From: Plutella xylostella
Taxonomy: Eukaryota; Arthropoda; Insecta; Lepidoptera; Plutellidae
Length of the DNA: 64,000 nucleotides
Assembly (NCBI RefSeq): GCF_932276165.1
Contig: NC_063998.1
Coordinates: 1,190,501-1,254,500, forward strand
Direction: 5' to 3'
How positions within the stretch are numbered: the first letter of the stretch is position 1; each line of letters begins with the position of its first letter. This document shows, in pieces, positions 11,913 to 22,145 of the stretch. The position numbers were made by a program, and so were the translations under genes. The notes beneath the pieces are model-generated. The model had not been told where the DNA came from. It saw nothing but the letters and a program-made list of their open reading frames with translations, and made no database searches.

Positions 11913-12583
11913 ATATTTGTTGATTATATGTTGAATGTACTTAATTATGGCAGACGGCGCTAGCTTTTTTCGTTTACGAGTAATTTGGTGCTATTATCAC
12001 TTGCATTTTTTTATTGTTCGTGAGTGTATATTATGATAGTCAACATCTGAAGCAAGATGATATAAGAAAAGAGCTCACGCTACCAGTATAAGTACCTATC
12101 GGAAAATAATTGCAAAAAATGTATAAAGGAAGGCATCACAGGAGGAGGAGGAGGCTTCTATCGATACTAATTAAAGAGAATCGGATATTATACTGCTATC
12201 TGTTCCGTCTGTAACGTAGTTTTAGGTCTTCGTCTATTATTAATAATACCTTTCTTGTTGTACTTCTTATGAAATTAATATGATTTTCTTCCTATGATAT
12301 TATGTAATGACTATTTTTTGTTAGACAATGGAGACTACATTCTGTATTATTAGATAATGTTATGTTAATCCTAGCTTTCAAAAGAGAACAATACATATTA
12401 AGGGAGATTTTAGAGTCGGTTTCGATATATCTGAACGGTTGATAAACATCTTGCTGTCACTTTCTAAAACCTAACCACAATTTCTATCTCACATAATATA
12501 ACATTTATACTAAAAATTAAAAAAGAAATGCATGAATTTCATATCCTGCCTTTCAACTAATGCTGTATTATTTAAGATAATGT
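11913..12583. other. gene-less stretch
   Basis: AT-rich; nothing supported. Confidence 0.5.
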
Positions 12584-12595
12584 ATTAGATTAAAT

Positions 12596-13004
12596 GCGGC
12601 GCAGGCGCGGGCGGCCCCGCGTGCGCTGGCGCGACGAGCTGGAGCAGTTCAACGGTCACGGTGTCCTCTGGACGCGACACACACACTATCGGCATAAATG
12701 GAGACAAATGGGGGAGGCCTTTGCCCAACAATGGGATCACCTGTAATTATAAATTAATGAAATTGCATTTAAAAATGAAATTAATAAGATATTACCTATT
12801 CTGATTCTATTGTCTGTATTTTATTATTGCATGAATTATTAAGATTTTACTATGGATTGTATTAATTGAATTTGGCTATGTTGTAATTTGATACTTGTAG
12901 GCTTAGTTTTAGGTATAAGTAAATTTATAAACTGCATGTTTTTAGTAGGAATTTAATGTTATTTAAGTTACAGGTAGGCTTAAATAAATAAATAAATAAA
13001 TAAA
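12596..13004 (+). mobile_element. truncated LINE 3' end with 12-bp duplication
   Basis: It begins with a GC-rich coding remnant reading WRDELEQF and later FAQQWDHL before a stop. It continues through an AT-rich 3' UTR to an (AAAT)n tail. ATTAGATTAAAT flanks it on both sides (12584-12595 and 13005-13016), a perfect 12-bp target duplication. That fixes both ends and shows a 5'-truncated target-primed insertion. The clade is RTE/R1-like and not resolved further. Confidence 0.85.
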
Positions 13005-13016
13005 ATTAGATTAAAT

Positions 13017-13777
13017 TATCCATAAAGATCCCGCAATTACAATGACGAACAATAGGAACGCATTGAATCACGACCTTTCTATCGAATTGCGGATCCGAAA
13101 AATCCGATCGGACATTTAAAAGGTTAGCCGACCAATAGAAAAACACCAGTAAATTCGTCCGAATGCCATCACCAGACGGGAACAAACAAACACATTAATT
13201 AATCTCTTTGTGTCGGTCGGGTAGTACAAATAGCAGTGACAAACACAACACTGTATTGAGTTACTGGCGCGAGTTAAACTGATGAATATTAATTAGAATT
13301 AGTCATATCGAATCATATTTTACTGCCAGTGGCAATACTATCTACTGATGCGATAGTTTTTATCTTAAAAATGGCTACTGGTATTGAATCGCTCGATGTG
13401 AGGATGTTGCAAGTCGAATATTCGGCATATCAGTACCCCGATCACCAGAGTTGTTGACTTAAGTCGATACGAATTCGATAGAAAGGTCACTGGAATTTGT
13501 ATGCGTTTTATTCGTTTCTAACGTTGCCGACAGGGGCAAAATGATTTTTCTAAGTACTACTACTTTAATCCCCAAAGGAGTATTCACAGAAGTCATTTTA
13601 AGAAGTGGTGTCACTACAAAAATCGAACGATGGAACGGACGAGAGCTGTCATGAAATCGTATAGTGACAGACAGACAGCTTACATACACGAGCACAAACG
13701 TAAATAAATAATTTTGGAGCTGTCATTTGTTTGTCTTTCATTTTCTCATTATTTTATGGGCAGTCACAAAGTGAGAG
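13017..13777. other. gene-less stretch
   Basis: No supported gene or repeat. Confidence 0.5.
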
Positions 13778-13779
13778 TA

Positions 13780-13955
13780 AGGGTGCTTACATAGAGAGAC
13801 TGGGTTCCCTGTATCTACCCGTACCGGTAACCTGCTGTTTATCTTTCTGCGAGTACGCTTAGCATTTCATGGTTTTAAATCTCTCAGTTCGAATACCTTA
13901 TCAAGTTACCGGTACGGGTAGATACAGGGGACCCGGTTCTTTATGTAAGCACCCT
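13780..13955. mobile_element. TA-flanked MITE with long inverted arms
   Basis: The left arm AGGGTGCTTACATA and the right arm TATGTAAGCACCCT are inverted copies. The pairing continues through CCCGTACCGGTAAC against GTTACCGGTACGGG. TA flanks the left end (13778-13779) and the right end (13956-13957). The outer mdg3-like element begins two bases further on and shares part of this junction as its own target site. Confidence 0.85.
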
Positions 13956-13958
13956 TAG

Positions 13959-14325
13959 TGTTAAACCAATTAGAATAGGCGAGTCCAAGTCCAGCACAAA
14001 CACGTTCCCTTGTAAAACACCCCACTAAACTAGTCCCGAGAGCTCTTCAAAGCCCAAATAACCTGACACCGGCCGCACGCTGACAAGAAAACCAATGTTC
14101 ATAACACACTTCTTAGAAACATCCAATATATCCGCTGCCGCAGAAAAAAGCCAACACCGCCATTACCGAGAGTGGCTTCGTTCAACCATCTTGTTCTTGC
14201 GTTCAGTTGCGTGACGTCACTTCCGTCTCCGCTCGCCGTAGACTGCGTTCCGAAATAGATAATTCTGCCAGCGTAAACCTCGGAACAATGACAGCCGGAC
14301 TTTTTGGTAGGAATATAATATTTTT
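13959..14325 (-). repeat. 3' LTR of the mdg3-like element, distal part
   Basis: It is identical to 31835-32202 apart from one indel (AATATATCC here, AATAATATCC there). On the minus strand it ends ...GGTTTAACA, the expected CA terminus. It stops abruptly at ATATTTTT where the Mag-like element begins. In the 5' LTR the same point continues as GCCAACA to the LTR edge. Confidence 0.9.
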
Positions 14326-14392
14326 AAACCAGTCTAACCCGAGTCACCGTCTTTGATTCACGCCCGTCTTGACATGGCGCAGCCGGTATTAG
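14326..14392 (+). promoter_or_regulatory. truncated 5' LTR and primer binding site
   Basis: 14326-14374 matches the 3' LTR segment 19647-19695 exactly and ends CTTGACA. The primer site TGGCGCAGCCGGTATTAG follows directly. Without the upstream part of the LTR its promoter is probably gone. Confidence 0.85.
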
Positions 14393-14544
14393 GAACTAAT
14401 TAAATCGTCGTGAGTGTTTAAACACGTATAAATCCCGAATATACAGTGGTCGCAGTGATAAGACGTGTGGTAAATTTAATAAAAACAGTATAAATAAATA
14501 AGATTAAAAAGTAAATTAGAAAATAAATTCGGTGCAGATTCAAA

Positions 14545-14973
14545 ATGGAAGCCGTATTAAAACCGCCGTTACCATTCCAATTTGATAACAATATTACAAA
14601 TGTAACCTCGGGAAACCTAAGCAAATCATGGGAAGAGTGGAAAAAGTCTTTTGAAATATACTATCAGGCGTGCGAGTTTTCCAAAAAAGATGCAAAGGTG
14701 CAAATTAGTATTTTGTTGCATATAATTGGCCCAAGGTGCAGAGAAGTTCACGATACATTCAAAACAAAATGCACCACAGTCGACGAAGTCTTAAAAGAAT
14801 TTGATAATTTCTTTTTACCGAAGAAAAACTTAACAGTAGAACGTCACAAGTTCTTTATCCGAGAACAAAGGGAATTTGAATCCGTTGAACAGTATGTCTT
14901 CGAACTGAATAAGATGGCCGATCCAAATGTGAGTTCAAAGATCTTTGTAACGACCTTGTCAAGGACCGTTTGA
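14545..14973 (+). pseudogene. gag: Mag-like gag, N-terminal part
   Basis: This encodes the start of the Gag capsid region, which assembles the virus-like particle. ATG at 14545 lies 170 bp after the primer site. Motifs such as WEEWKKSFEIYY and REQREFESVEQY are typical of Mag/Gypsy capsids. Around 14924-14930 the authentic reading passes to the frame of the next ORF (CEFKDLCNDL...), so the last dozen residues here are out of frame. A one-base indel is the likely cause. The two ORFs overlap by only 4 bp, but capsid homology continues across them, so this is damage or assembly error rather than a designed gag/pol junction. Confidence 0.75.
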
Positions 14974-16985
14974 TTTGTGGAATCCATGATAATTCATTAC
15001 GGGAACGTTTGCTTAGAGAGAGTGACTTAACGCTGAAAAAGGCGTTAGATATTTGCCAGCTTGCCGAACTATCAAGGGTGCAAGCTACGAATATAAATAC
15101 CGAGGTTTCAGCGCATCACGTGAACGAGATAAATAATAAATGTTGCGGCAATTGCACAGGCAATAGTGCAGAAAATACGGAATCGGTGGATTGGATGCAG
15201 CAGGGAGTACGTGAGCGTCGCAGGCGCGGGCGTGGGCGCGGGCGGGCGCGAGGCAGGGCGCGAGGGCGCGGGCACGGAGACCCGGCACCCGCCGCCGCCT
15301 CGGCCGCCGCCCCATCGCCGCCGCCGCCGCCTCCTGCGCGATCCTCGCGTGTGTGTTACAAGTGCGGTATGAGTCATAACATGTACCAGTGTCCCGCGTA
15401 TGGTGCAAAGTGCAATAAGTGCAACCGTTATAATCATTATGCGAAAATGTGCCAAGTATTGTATGAAATCGATGGGAATTCATCCGATCAGGTAATTAAT
15501 AAGATTAATTCCGATGATTCGTGGTCTGCCACTTTGTATGTAAATAATAAACCTATTAATTTTAAACTGGACACTGGGGCTGACGTAAATGTGTTGCCTA
15601 AAAGATATTTGAATCAAATAGGTGTTTTAGAAAGTGAGTTGACAAACACAACTATGAAATTACGTGGATATTCTGGGGCTAGCATACACGTTTTAGGTAA
15701 GTGTAGTTTAAAAATTACTCACAAAAATATAACCTACATACTAAAATTTGTTATTGCCGATGTTGATTCACCTGCTATTTTAGGTCGAGAATCGTGTGAG
15801 GAACTGAATGTAATTAAGCGAATAATGTCGATTACTTCCAAAAATGATAGTGAAAGGATATTAGACGATTACCCAGATGTTTTTGAGGGTCTAGGTTGTT
15901 TGCCTGGCAGTTACAAAATACTTTTAAAAGATAATATACAACCGGTAGTTCATGCTCCTAGAAAAATGCCAATTGCTATTAAAGAAAGTTTTAAAAATAA
16001 GTTATTAGATATGGAAAAACAAGGCATTATTGCTAAAGTTGAGGGACCTACCGATTGGGTCAGCAGTATGACGCTAGCTAAAAAAGCGGACGGTGATTTT
16101 AGGGTGTGTTTAGATCCGCAAGACCTGAATAGGGCAATCAAACGTGAACATTTTAAACTTCCCACACTTGATGAAATCACATCTAAGTTGTCAGGTTCTA
16201 AGGTATATAGCACGTTAGATGCGAAATTAGGATTTTGGCAATTGAAGTTACATGATGATTGTACTGACTTATGTACCTTTAATACGGTGTTCGGTAGATA
16301 TAAATTTTTAAGAATGCCGTTCGGTATTTCATCAGCTTCGGAAGTTTTCCACAAAAGGCTCCTAGAGCACCTAGATAGCCTGGACGGTGTTTGTCAATTT
16401 ATTGATGATTTGCTTGTCTACGGTAAAGACAAAGAAGAGCATGATTTACGCCTGCGTAAAGTACTACAAAAATGTCGTGAAATCAATATAAAATTGAATA
16501 GAAATAAATGTAAAATCGGATTAACAGAGATCACATATTTAGGTCATAAAATAAGTGAACACGGAATCTCACCCGATGAATCACACACAGAGGCCATTAA
16601 AAATATGCCTGAACCTAAAAATGTTAAAGATTTGGAACGGTTTTTAGGGCTCGTGACCTATGTAGGTAGTTTTGTTCCAAACTTGTCTGATAAAACACAC
16701 ATATTGCGCGAACTATTAAAAAAGGATATCGAATGGCACTGGAGCGAACATCACAACAAGAGTTTCAATATGATTAAGCAATGTTTAATAAGTCCGCCCG
16801 TGTTACAATATTACAGTCTAGACAAGCCAGTCACGCTGTCTGTAGATGCCAGCAAGCACGGGCTAGGGGCATGTTTGCTGCAGGGCGGTTTGCCCGTTTG
16901 TTACGCGTCTAAATCGTTAAATAAAACGGAACAAGCATACGCCCAAATAGAAAAAGAATTGTTTTGCATGCGTATTTGCTTGTGA
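14970..16985 (+). pseudogene. pol: Mag-like gag C-terminus, protease, RT and start of RNase H
   Basis: 671 codons. In order: capsid end; an arginine-glycine and proline-rich linker (residues ~80-122) from very GC-rich DNA; two CCHC knuckles (CYKCGMSHNMYQC and CNKCNRYNHYAKMC, ~128-160); aspartic protease (LDTGADVNVLP, ~199); reverse transcriptase (VCLDPQDLN ~378 and the catalytic FIDDLLVYG ~477); and the RNase H start (SVDASKHGLGA ~624). After KELF at about 16964 the homology passes to the frame of the next ORF through a TTTT run, and this frame stops soon after. The enzyme order is Ty3/Gypsy. The initial methionine is probably not a real start, as the true frame comes from gag upstream. Confidence 0.85.
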
Positions 16986-17046
16986 AAAATTCTATACCTA
17001 CATATACAGGCGATCCGACATAACAATAGAAACAGATCACAAACCG

Positions 17047-18618
17047 TTGATTAGTATCATAAATAAACCGATAGTAAACGCACCGCCAAGATTACAAAGA
17101 ATGTTAATGAGATTGCAACCATATTCATTTAAACTTGTTTATAAGCCCGGAAAATACCTACACATAGCGGACGCGCTGTCCAGGGCAGTTGCCCTCAGCG
17201 AGAGCAGCGGCGAGCTGGAGCCGCGCGACCACCTGGAGGCGCGCGCCGCCGTGTGCGCGGTGGCCGTCGGCAACGACCTCACCGATACGCATTTCCTAGC
17301 TATACAAAAATATACTCGCCAAGATACAGAGTTACAATCGTTAATAAAAATTATAAAAAATGGTTGGCCGGTATCGCGATCAGATGTGGACGCGTCACTT
17401 CGTTGTTATTGGAACATTAGGGACGAGTTAACGGTAGATTTTGGATTAGTATGGAAAGGCGCGCGCATAGTTATACCTAAATGTTTACGCTCAGAAATGT
17501 TACGTAACATACATATAGGCCATTTAGGCATCGAAAAATGTAAACTAAGGGCGAGAGAAATAATGTACTGGCCGAACATGAACTCGCAACTTGAGGACAT
17601 GGTATCTAGCTGTCAGGCGTGCCTAACACATAGGAAGGCTAACAATAAAGAAACATTAATGCAACATGACATTCCTGAACGGGCATGGTCCAAAATAGGC
17701 GTTGATTTATGTCACTATAGGGACAAAATATTCTTGATAGTAGTAGATTATTATAGTAAATTTATTGAAGTTATAGAATTGCAATCCATGACCTCCACAA
17801 CGGTGATAGACCAGTTGAAGGTAGTATTTAGTAGGCAGGGCATAGCAGATATAGTCATGTCAGATAATGGACCGGAGTTCAGCAGTGAAAGCTTTAGGAC
17901 ATTTTCACAAATGTGGAAGTTTCGGCATGTAACATCCTCGCCGAGATATCCTCAATCGAACGGACAAGTTGAAAGAGCTGTACAAACTGTTAAAACAATG
18001 TTAAAGAAGACTACTTTCGATGGGTCTGACTTCCGTCTAGGACTTTTAGAATATCTAAATACACCAATAGATCACACTTTGCCGTCGCCTGCTGAGCTTC
18101 TATACAGTAGAAAACTTCGCAGTATTTTACCATGCTCATTAAAATTATTAAAACCTAAATGTCATACAAATGTTATACCATCATTAAAACGTCGCAAGGA
18201 ACAGGAAAAGAAATATTTTGATATTGGCGCTAAAGATTTACCTCCTCTTATAGTTGGTCAAAAAGTCAAAGCATGGGTAAATAACTCTTGGAAAAACGGT
18301 ACAATCAGAAATATAAAAGGGCAGAGATCGTATGAAATTGAAATGGAATCGGGAGGAATAATGATTCGTAACCGTAGACATATTATAATTGACTCAAGGG
18401 TCTGTAATAAATTTCAAGGATCAAGTAATGTCGGTCGGAGTAGTTTACAATATGATGACATTGTTATCAGCAATGGCGAGTCCCCCCCGCGCAGCCCCGG
18501 TGTCCAGGTAAATGAACCTGTTGTAAACAATGCGACTGACGCTTATGTAACTCGTTATGGCAGGACGGTGAGGCCTCCTGAGCGATACGGATTTTCAACG
18601 CCACAACTGCACACTTGA
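17047..18618 (+). pseudogene. pol: Mag-like RNase H end and integrase
   Basis: The conserved frame begins at about 16966, before the first ATG, with FACEKFYTYIY and ETDHKPL of RNase H. It then has the connection ADALSRA, an HHCC zinc domain (HIGHLGIEKC ... CQAC, ~155-190) and the DDE integrase core: D in GVDLCHY (~220), D in SDNGPEF (~272) and E in NGQVERA (~305). All catalytic residues are present. A GC-rich insert lies between RNase H and the zinc domain. The integrase looks intact but is cut off from gag-pol by the upstream frameshift. Confidence 0.85.
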
Positions 18619-19604
18619 AATACCTACCAATGTAGTTAAGAAATCTATACATTATAATAAATAATAAAAATAAAAAATATGTACATATTACATTACATAA
18701 TATTATATCTAGATGAATGAATGTCATTGTATTGTAATTTACCTACTTAATTTATTGATGAAACAATTTTTTTTTAATTATTAATTCATAATTATGATTC
18801 GTAATTTGTGCATGTATCCAATAAATTATTCAATATACCTACCTAAATACAAATAATTTGAACTGTGTATATAATGTATGTGTCGCTGTCGACATTCTAG
18901 AAGTGATTTTGTTCTACATATTTACAGTGTATTGTACGTCGGATACCAATTTTAGTCATGGTAAGGTACCTAGGAACCTACCTATTCTCTGATAAAACTG
19001 TAACATTACATTTATGTGTAATAATAATTGTGTACTCTGTAGAATGAAGTGGATCTATAGGTACTTATGAGCTAGATCATTATGATTGTTATTGGAGATG
19101 CCTATGCTTTATTCGTATAATTGTATCGTCTACTTATTTTTTTTAAAGAATTTTTCATAGAATTACAAGAATTGCATGACATTTACCTAACATTGTTAAT
19201 ATTTTCATAGAATTGCATGACATATACCTAACATTGTTAATATTATTACCATGTTAAATTTTCTTCTTATGAATTTATTGTTTTTATGAATACTTATGCT
19301 TTGAAATTCACACATTTATATATTATGAAACAAACATGTACTTATCCTCCTTCACTAGGTAGAAGCAGTAGATAAAACATAAGTACAGACCTAATCTTTG
19401 TTTGATTTTGTTAAATATAATGTGTACTCGATTAGATTCAATTGATTCTATCATTATTAATTCATATTACTTATATATCAATGTTTTTTGTCAATAATGC
19501 GAAATTTGTGTTTATTACATGTAAACAGTCGGGATTATTGCAAATATCCAATTGTAACTATTTTTTTTGTTTTTTTTTCATTATTTTTTTTGAAAGGAGA
19601 AGGA
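18619..19604 (+). other. long 3' non-coding region of the Mag-like element
   Basis: About 1 kb of AT-rich sequence separates the integrase stop from the polypurine tract GAAAGGAGAAGGA at 19592-19604. It holds a roughly 50-bp tandem duplication (TTCATAGAATTGCATGACAT, about 19150-19250) and no ORF. This is long compared with the other Mag-clade element here, where about 220 bp separate pol from the LTR. Confidence 0.7.
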
Positions 19605-19695
19605 TGTCAATATTGTAATGATGTGGGTAGCATGCACTTATAGAATAAACCAGTCTAACCCGAGTCACCGTCTTTGATTCACGCCCGTCTTGACA
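19605..19695 (+). repeat. 3' LTR of the Mag-like element
   Basis: It starts TGTCAATATTG directly after the polypurine tract and ends GTCTTGACA. The 6-bp inverted ends TGTCAA/TTGACA define a 91-bp LTR. Its last 49 bp match 14326-14374. Confidence 0.9.
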
Positions 19696-19811
19696 AACAC
19701 GGCCGTCCTGCGCTGTGCCTGCCCTCAGGCACTAACGCTCAGCATTTCTGTAACAAACACAGCATATAGTATTTATCAAAGCAAAATAAATGAATGTGCT
19801 GCTGTGTGGTT
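19696..19811. other. residual sequence between nested elements
   Basis: This lies between the Mag-like 3' LTR and the pol-less element. Removing the latter joins it to 27191 onward. Its origin is not clear: it is either the missing U3 of the outer element's 3' LTR or a further insertion. Confidence 0.5.
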
Positions 19812-20091
19812 TGTTAGGTTCATTAACATTGTTGGAATAAGAATTGAATTTTAACTACAAAATGTAACGGAGGTTTTAAAAAAAAAACAAGTGACGTTTG
19901 GGGAATTTGGTCTATGGACTGGAGATGGATTGATTCTTGGATTTTGCGATTGTTGTTAAAAATTGTAAAAGTGCGAAAAGTACGAATATAAGCGAATGGT
20001 CGAAAGTTATACGGTGTCTCATTTCACTCAAGGATAGAATACAAGCACACATAAGAAGGATTAGCGACTGTATGCAACATTTCAGGAGTGG
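19812..20091 (+). repeat. 5' LTR and primer binding site of the pol-less element
   Basis: The LTR runs TGTTAGGTTC...GTATGCAACA (19812-20079). TTTCAGGAGTGG follows at 20080-20091 and matches the tRNA-Leu 3' complement (TCAGGAGTGG) without the usual leading TGGTG. The outer mdg3-like element has the same offset (TCAGAAGTGC). Confidence 0.85.
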
Positions 20092-20634
20092 TAAGTTTCC
20101 GCGTGCATTTTTGTAGTAAGAATCTTAATAATGACTTTATTAATCTTGTGAATACTACGATTTTATGTGGAATACAATAGTATACTTAATAGCTTCAATT
20201 AACAATGGATATTTTACCCACGAGTGAAGTTAAACTTAAATGCCAAAGTTTTCATAACCTCAAATAGTTAGAAAATGAGGAAAAATTGTGTTTAATTATG
20301 AATGCAAGTACATCGTACAGTCTATATGAATATAGTTAGTTACGCGACCCATAAAGCATCCCTTTGGAAACAAGTGACATATTGATATTTGGTCCCAAAA
20401 CTTATACACAGAGTAGTTAATACTGCCTAAGAGGTGGTACATGTCTGGTGCCGATTCAAACCATGTTTTTTTTGTGTGCGAGTTTCAGAGACACCACATT
20501 GGGGACCAAGATGGTCCCAGGACCATGGTTTGAAAAGAAGAAGAAGGGCCCAAGGTGCCCAAGGCCGAGATCACCGAGTCCAGGGTGCCATGGAGGATGA
20601 GGCCCGGGCCAGGGTCTGTGCTTGAACAGAAGGC

Positions 20635-21030
20635 AGCCGGAGCGGAGCAGACGGAGGCTGCAGAGGAGCAGAAGGCAGCTGGAGGCTGGAGCGGAGCAGA
20701 CGGAGGCTGCAGAGGAGCAGAAGGCAGCTGGAGGCTGGAGCGGAGCAAACGGAGGCTGCAGAGGAGCAGAAGGCAGCTGGAGGCTGGAGCGGAGCAAACG
20801 GAGGCTGCAGAGGAGCAGAAGGCAGCTGGAGGCTGGAGCAGAGCAGACGGTGGCTGCTGCGGAGCAGAAGGCAGCTGGAGACTGGAACGGAGCAGACGGT
20901 GGCTGCAGAAGGCAGCTGGAGGCTGGAGCGGAGCAGACGGAGGCTGCAGAGGAGCAGAAAGCAGCAGGAGGCTAAAGCGGAGCAGACGGAGGCTGCAGAG
21001 GAGCAGAAGGCAGCTGGAGGCTGGAGCGGA
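20635..21030. repeat. 49-bp tandem array
   Basis: The unit contains GGAGCGGAGCAGACGGAGG and GCAGAAGGCAGCTGGAGG. AGCGGAGCA recurs at 20641, 20690, 20739 and 20788, a 49-bp period, for about eight copies with some shortened units. Confidence 0.9.
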
Positions 21031-21480
21031 GAGAGGACAGCCGGAGCGAAGAGAGGACAGCCGGAGCGGAGAGAGGACAGCCGGAGCGGAGAGAGGACAG
21101 CCGGAGCGGAGAGAGGACAGCCGGAGCGGAGAGAGGACAGCCGCGGAGAGAGGACAGCCAGAGTGGAGAGAGGACAGCCGGAGCGGAGAGAGGACAGCCG
21201 GAGCGGAGAGAGGACAGCCGGAGCGGAGAGAGGACAGCCGGAGCGGAGAGAGGACAGCCGGAGCGGAGAGAGGACAGCCGGAGCGGAGAGAGGACAGCCG
21301 GAGCGGAGAGAGGACAGCCGGAGCAGAGAGAGGACAGCCGGAGCGGAGAGAGGACAGTCGGAGCGGAGAGAGGACAGCCGGATCGGTGAGAGGACAGCCG
21401 GAGCGGAGAGAGGACAGCCAGAGCAGAGAGAGGACAGCCGGAGCGGAGAGAGGACAGCCGTAGCAGAGGACAGCTGGAGC
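21030..21480. repeat. 20-bp purine-rich tandem array
   Basis: About 22 near-identical copies of GGAGCGGAGAGAGGACAGCC. One unit is shortened (CGCGGAGAG, about 21141) and single changes occur elsewhere. The plus strand is strongly purine-biased. Confidence 0.92.
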
Positions 21481-21570
21481 AGAGGAAAGCTGGAGATAGC
21501 AAAGGACTGGTTTGAGGTAAAGAGGTTGGTCTTGTCTCGATAAAGAGATATTTTTGAATGTTTAAGGGAT

Positions 21571-22145
21571 AGCTTTACAACACTACCATTCACTTTGCAC
21601 TGCAAAAGCTTCAAGGTCTGGCTAAGATTTGGTATGAAGGTCTTAACTCTATTCTCTTGACTAGACCAGAGTGGCAAGGAAAACTTTTAAGTGTGTTCCG
21701 TATGAACAAATTATGGCCAGATCTTGGAAGAGGTGCTTGGCAGAAAAGAAGACTTGATTGGTCAATTGAGGTTTGTTTTTGTGAGAGGTTGTCTCTCCTC
21801 AATCAATGTGGTGTTCAGAGAGAGAGAGTGCTGCTAACTGTATCATACACTGACTTGGTAAACAGGCACTTAGATTGGATGATTTGGTTTTGCGCTGTTT
21901 TCATCTAGACCTGTTGTTGCAATTCTTGAGGAGCAGTGGGGATTCCAGCCCTACAGGACAGGCGGCCCTGCTCTTTTGTAATTATGACATACTTTATATT
22001 TTTATATGTTACAAGATGGACATGTTAACAACAATCAAAACTATTGTGATGTTATTCAAAGCTCATCTTTGGATCTGTTTTAACTTATCTTTTAGAGACT
22101 TGTTATGACTGTAAAGTAAGGGGGCACCGGTTTTTTTCACCGTAT
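21571..22145 (+). pseudogene. gag: gag remnant of the pol-less element
   Basis: From about 21594 one frame reads LQKLQGLAKIWYEGL, the capsid motif also seen in the neighbouring mdg3-like Gag as LNKLKGSAKIWYDSL. It stops at about 21908. Homology then continues in another frame as LVLRCFHLDLLLQFL, where capsid C-termini usually lie. About 22,100 there is a degraded zinc knuckle, CYDCKVRGH, with the last cysteine replaced. Several frame changes make a functional Gag unlikely. The remnant identifies the element as a Gypsy-group derivative. Confidence 0.7.

Larger units (their letters stand above)
14326..19695 (+). mobile_element. Mag-clade LTR retrotransposon, nested
   Basis: The 3' LTR (19605-19695) is only 91 bp, with TGTCAA/TTGACA inverted ends. 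At the 5' end only the last 49 bp of the LTR remain (14326-14374). A primer site TGGCGCAGCCGG follows at 14375, resembling the complement of a tRNA-Ser 3' end. The tiny LTR, this primer site and the two CCHC knuckles fit the Mag clade, known from Bombyx. Gag-pol is broken by frameshifts near 14.92 kb and 16.96 kb. The first ~42 bp of the 5' LTR are missing, so no target duplication can be read. Confidence 0.85.
20555..21543 (+). other. repeat-encoded open frames, probably not a gene
   Basis: Two plus-strand frames (302 and 214 codons) and a long minus-strand frame are open through the 49-bp and 20-bp arrays. They encode low-complexity stretches rich in E, R, Q, G, A and S. Openness in several frames at once follows from the repeat composition (no T-initial stop triplets), so coding is not required. 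It may derive from the N-terminal part of a gag, since gag remnants follow directly. Confidence 0.4.

Noticed and set aside
15085..15483. Antisense ORFs opposite the Mag-like gag linker
   Set aside because: Shadows of the GC-rich RG/proline linker on the opposite strand.
20571..21677. 368-codon minus-strand ORF across the arrays
   Set aside because: It is the antisense of the 49-bp and 20-bp repeats, of low complexity, and open only because of repeat composition.
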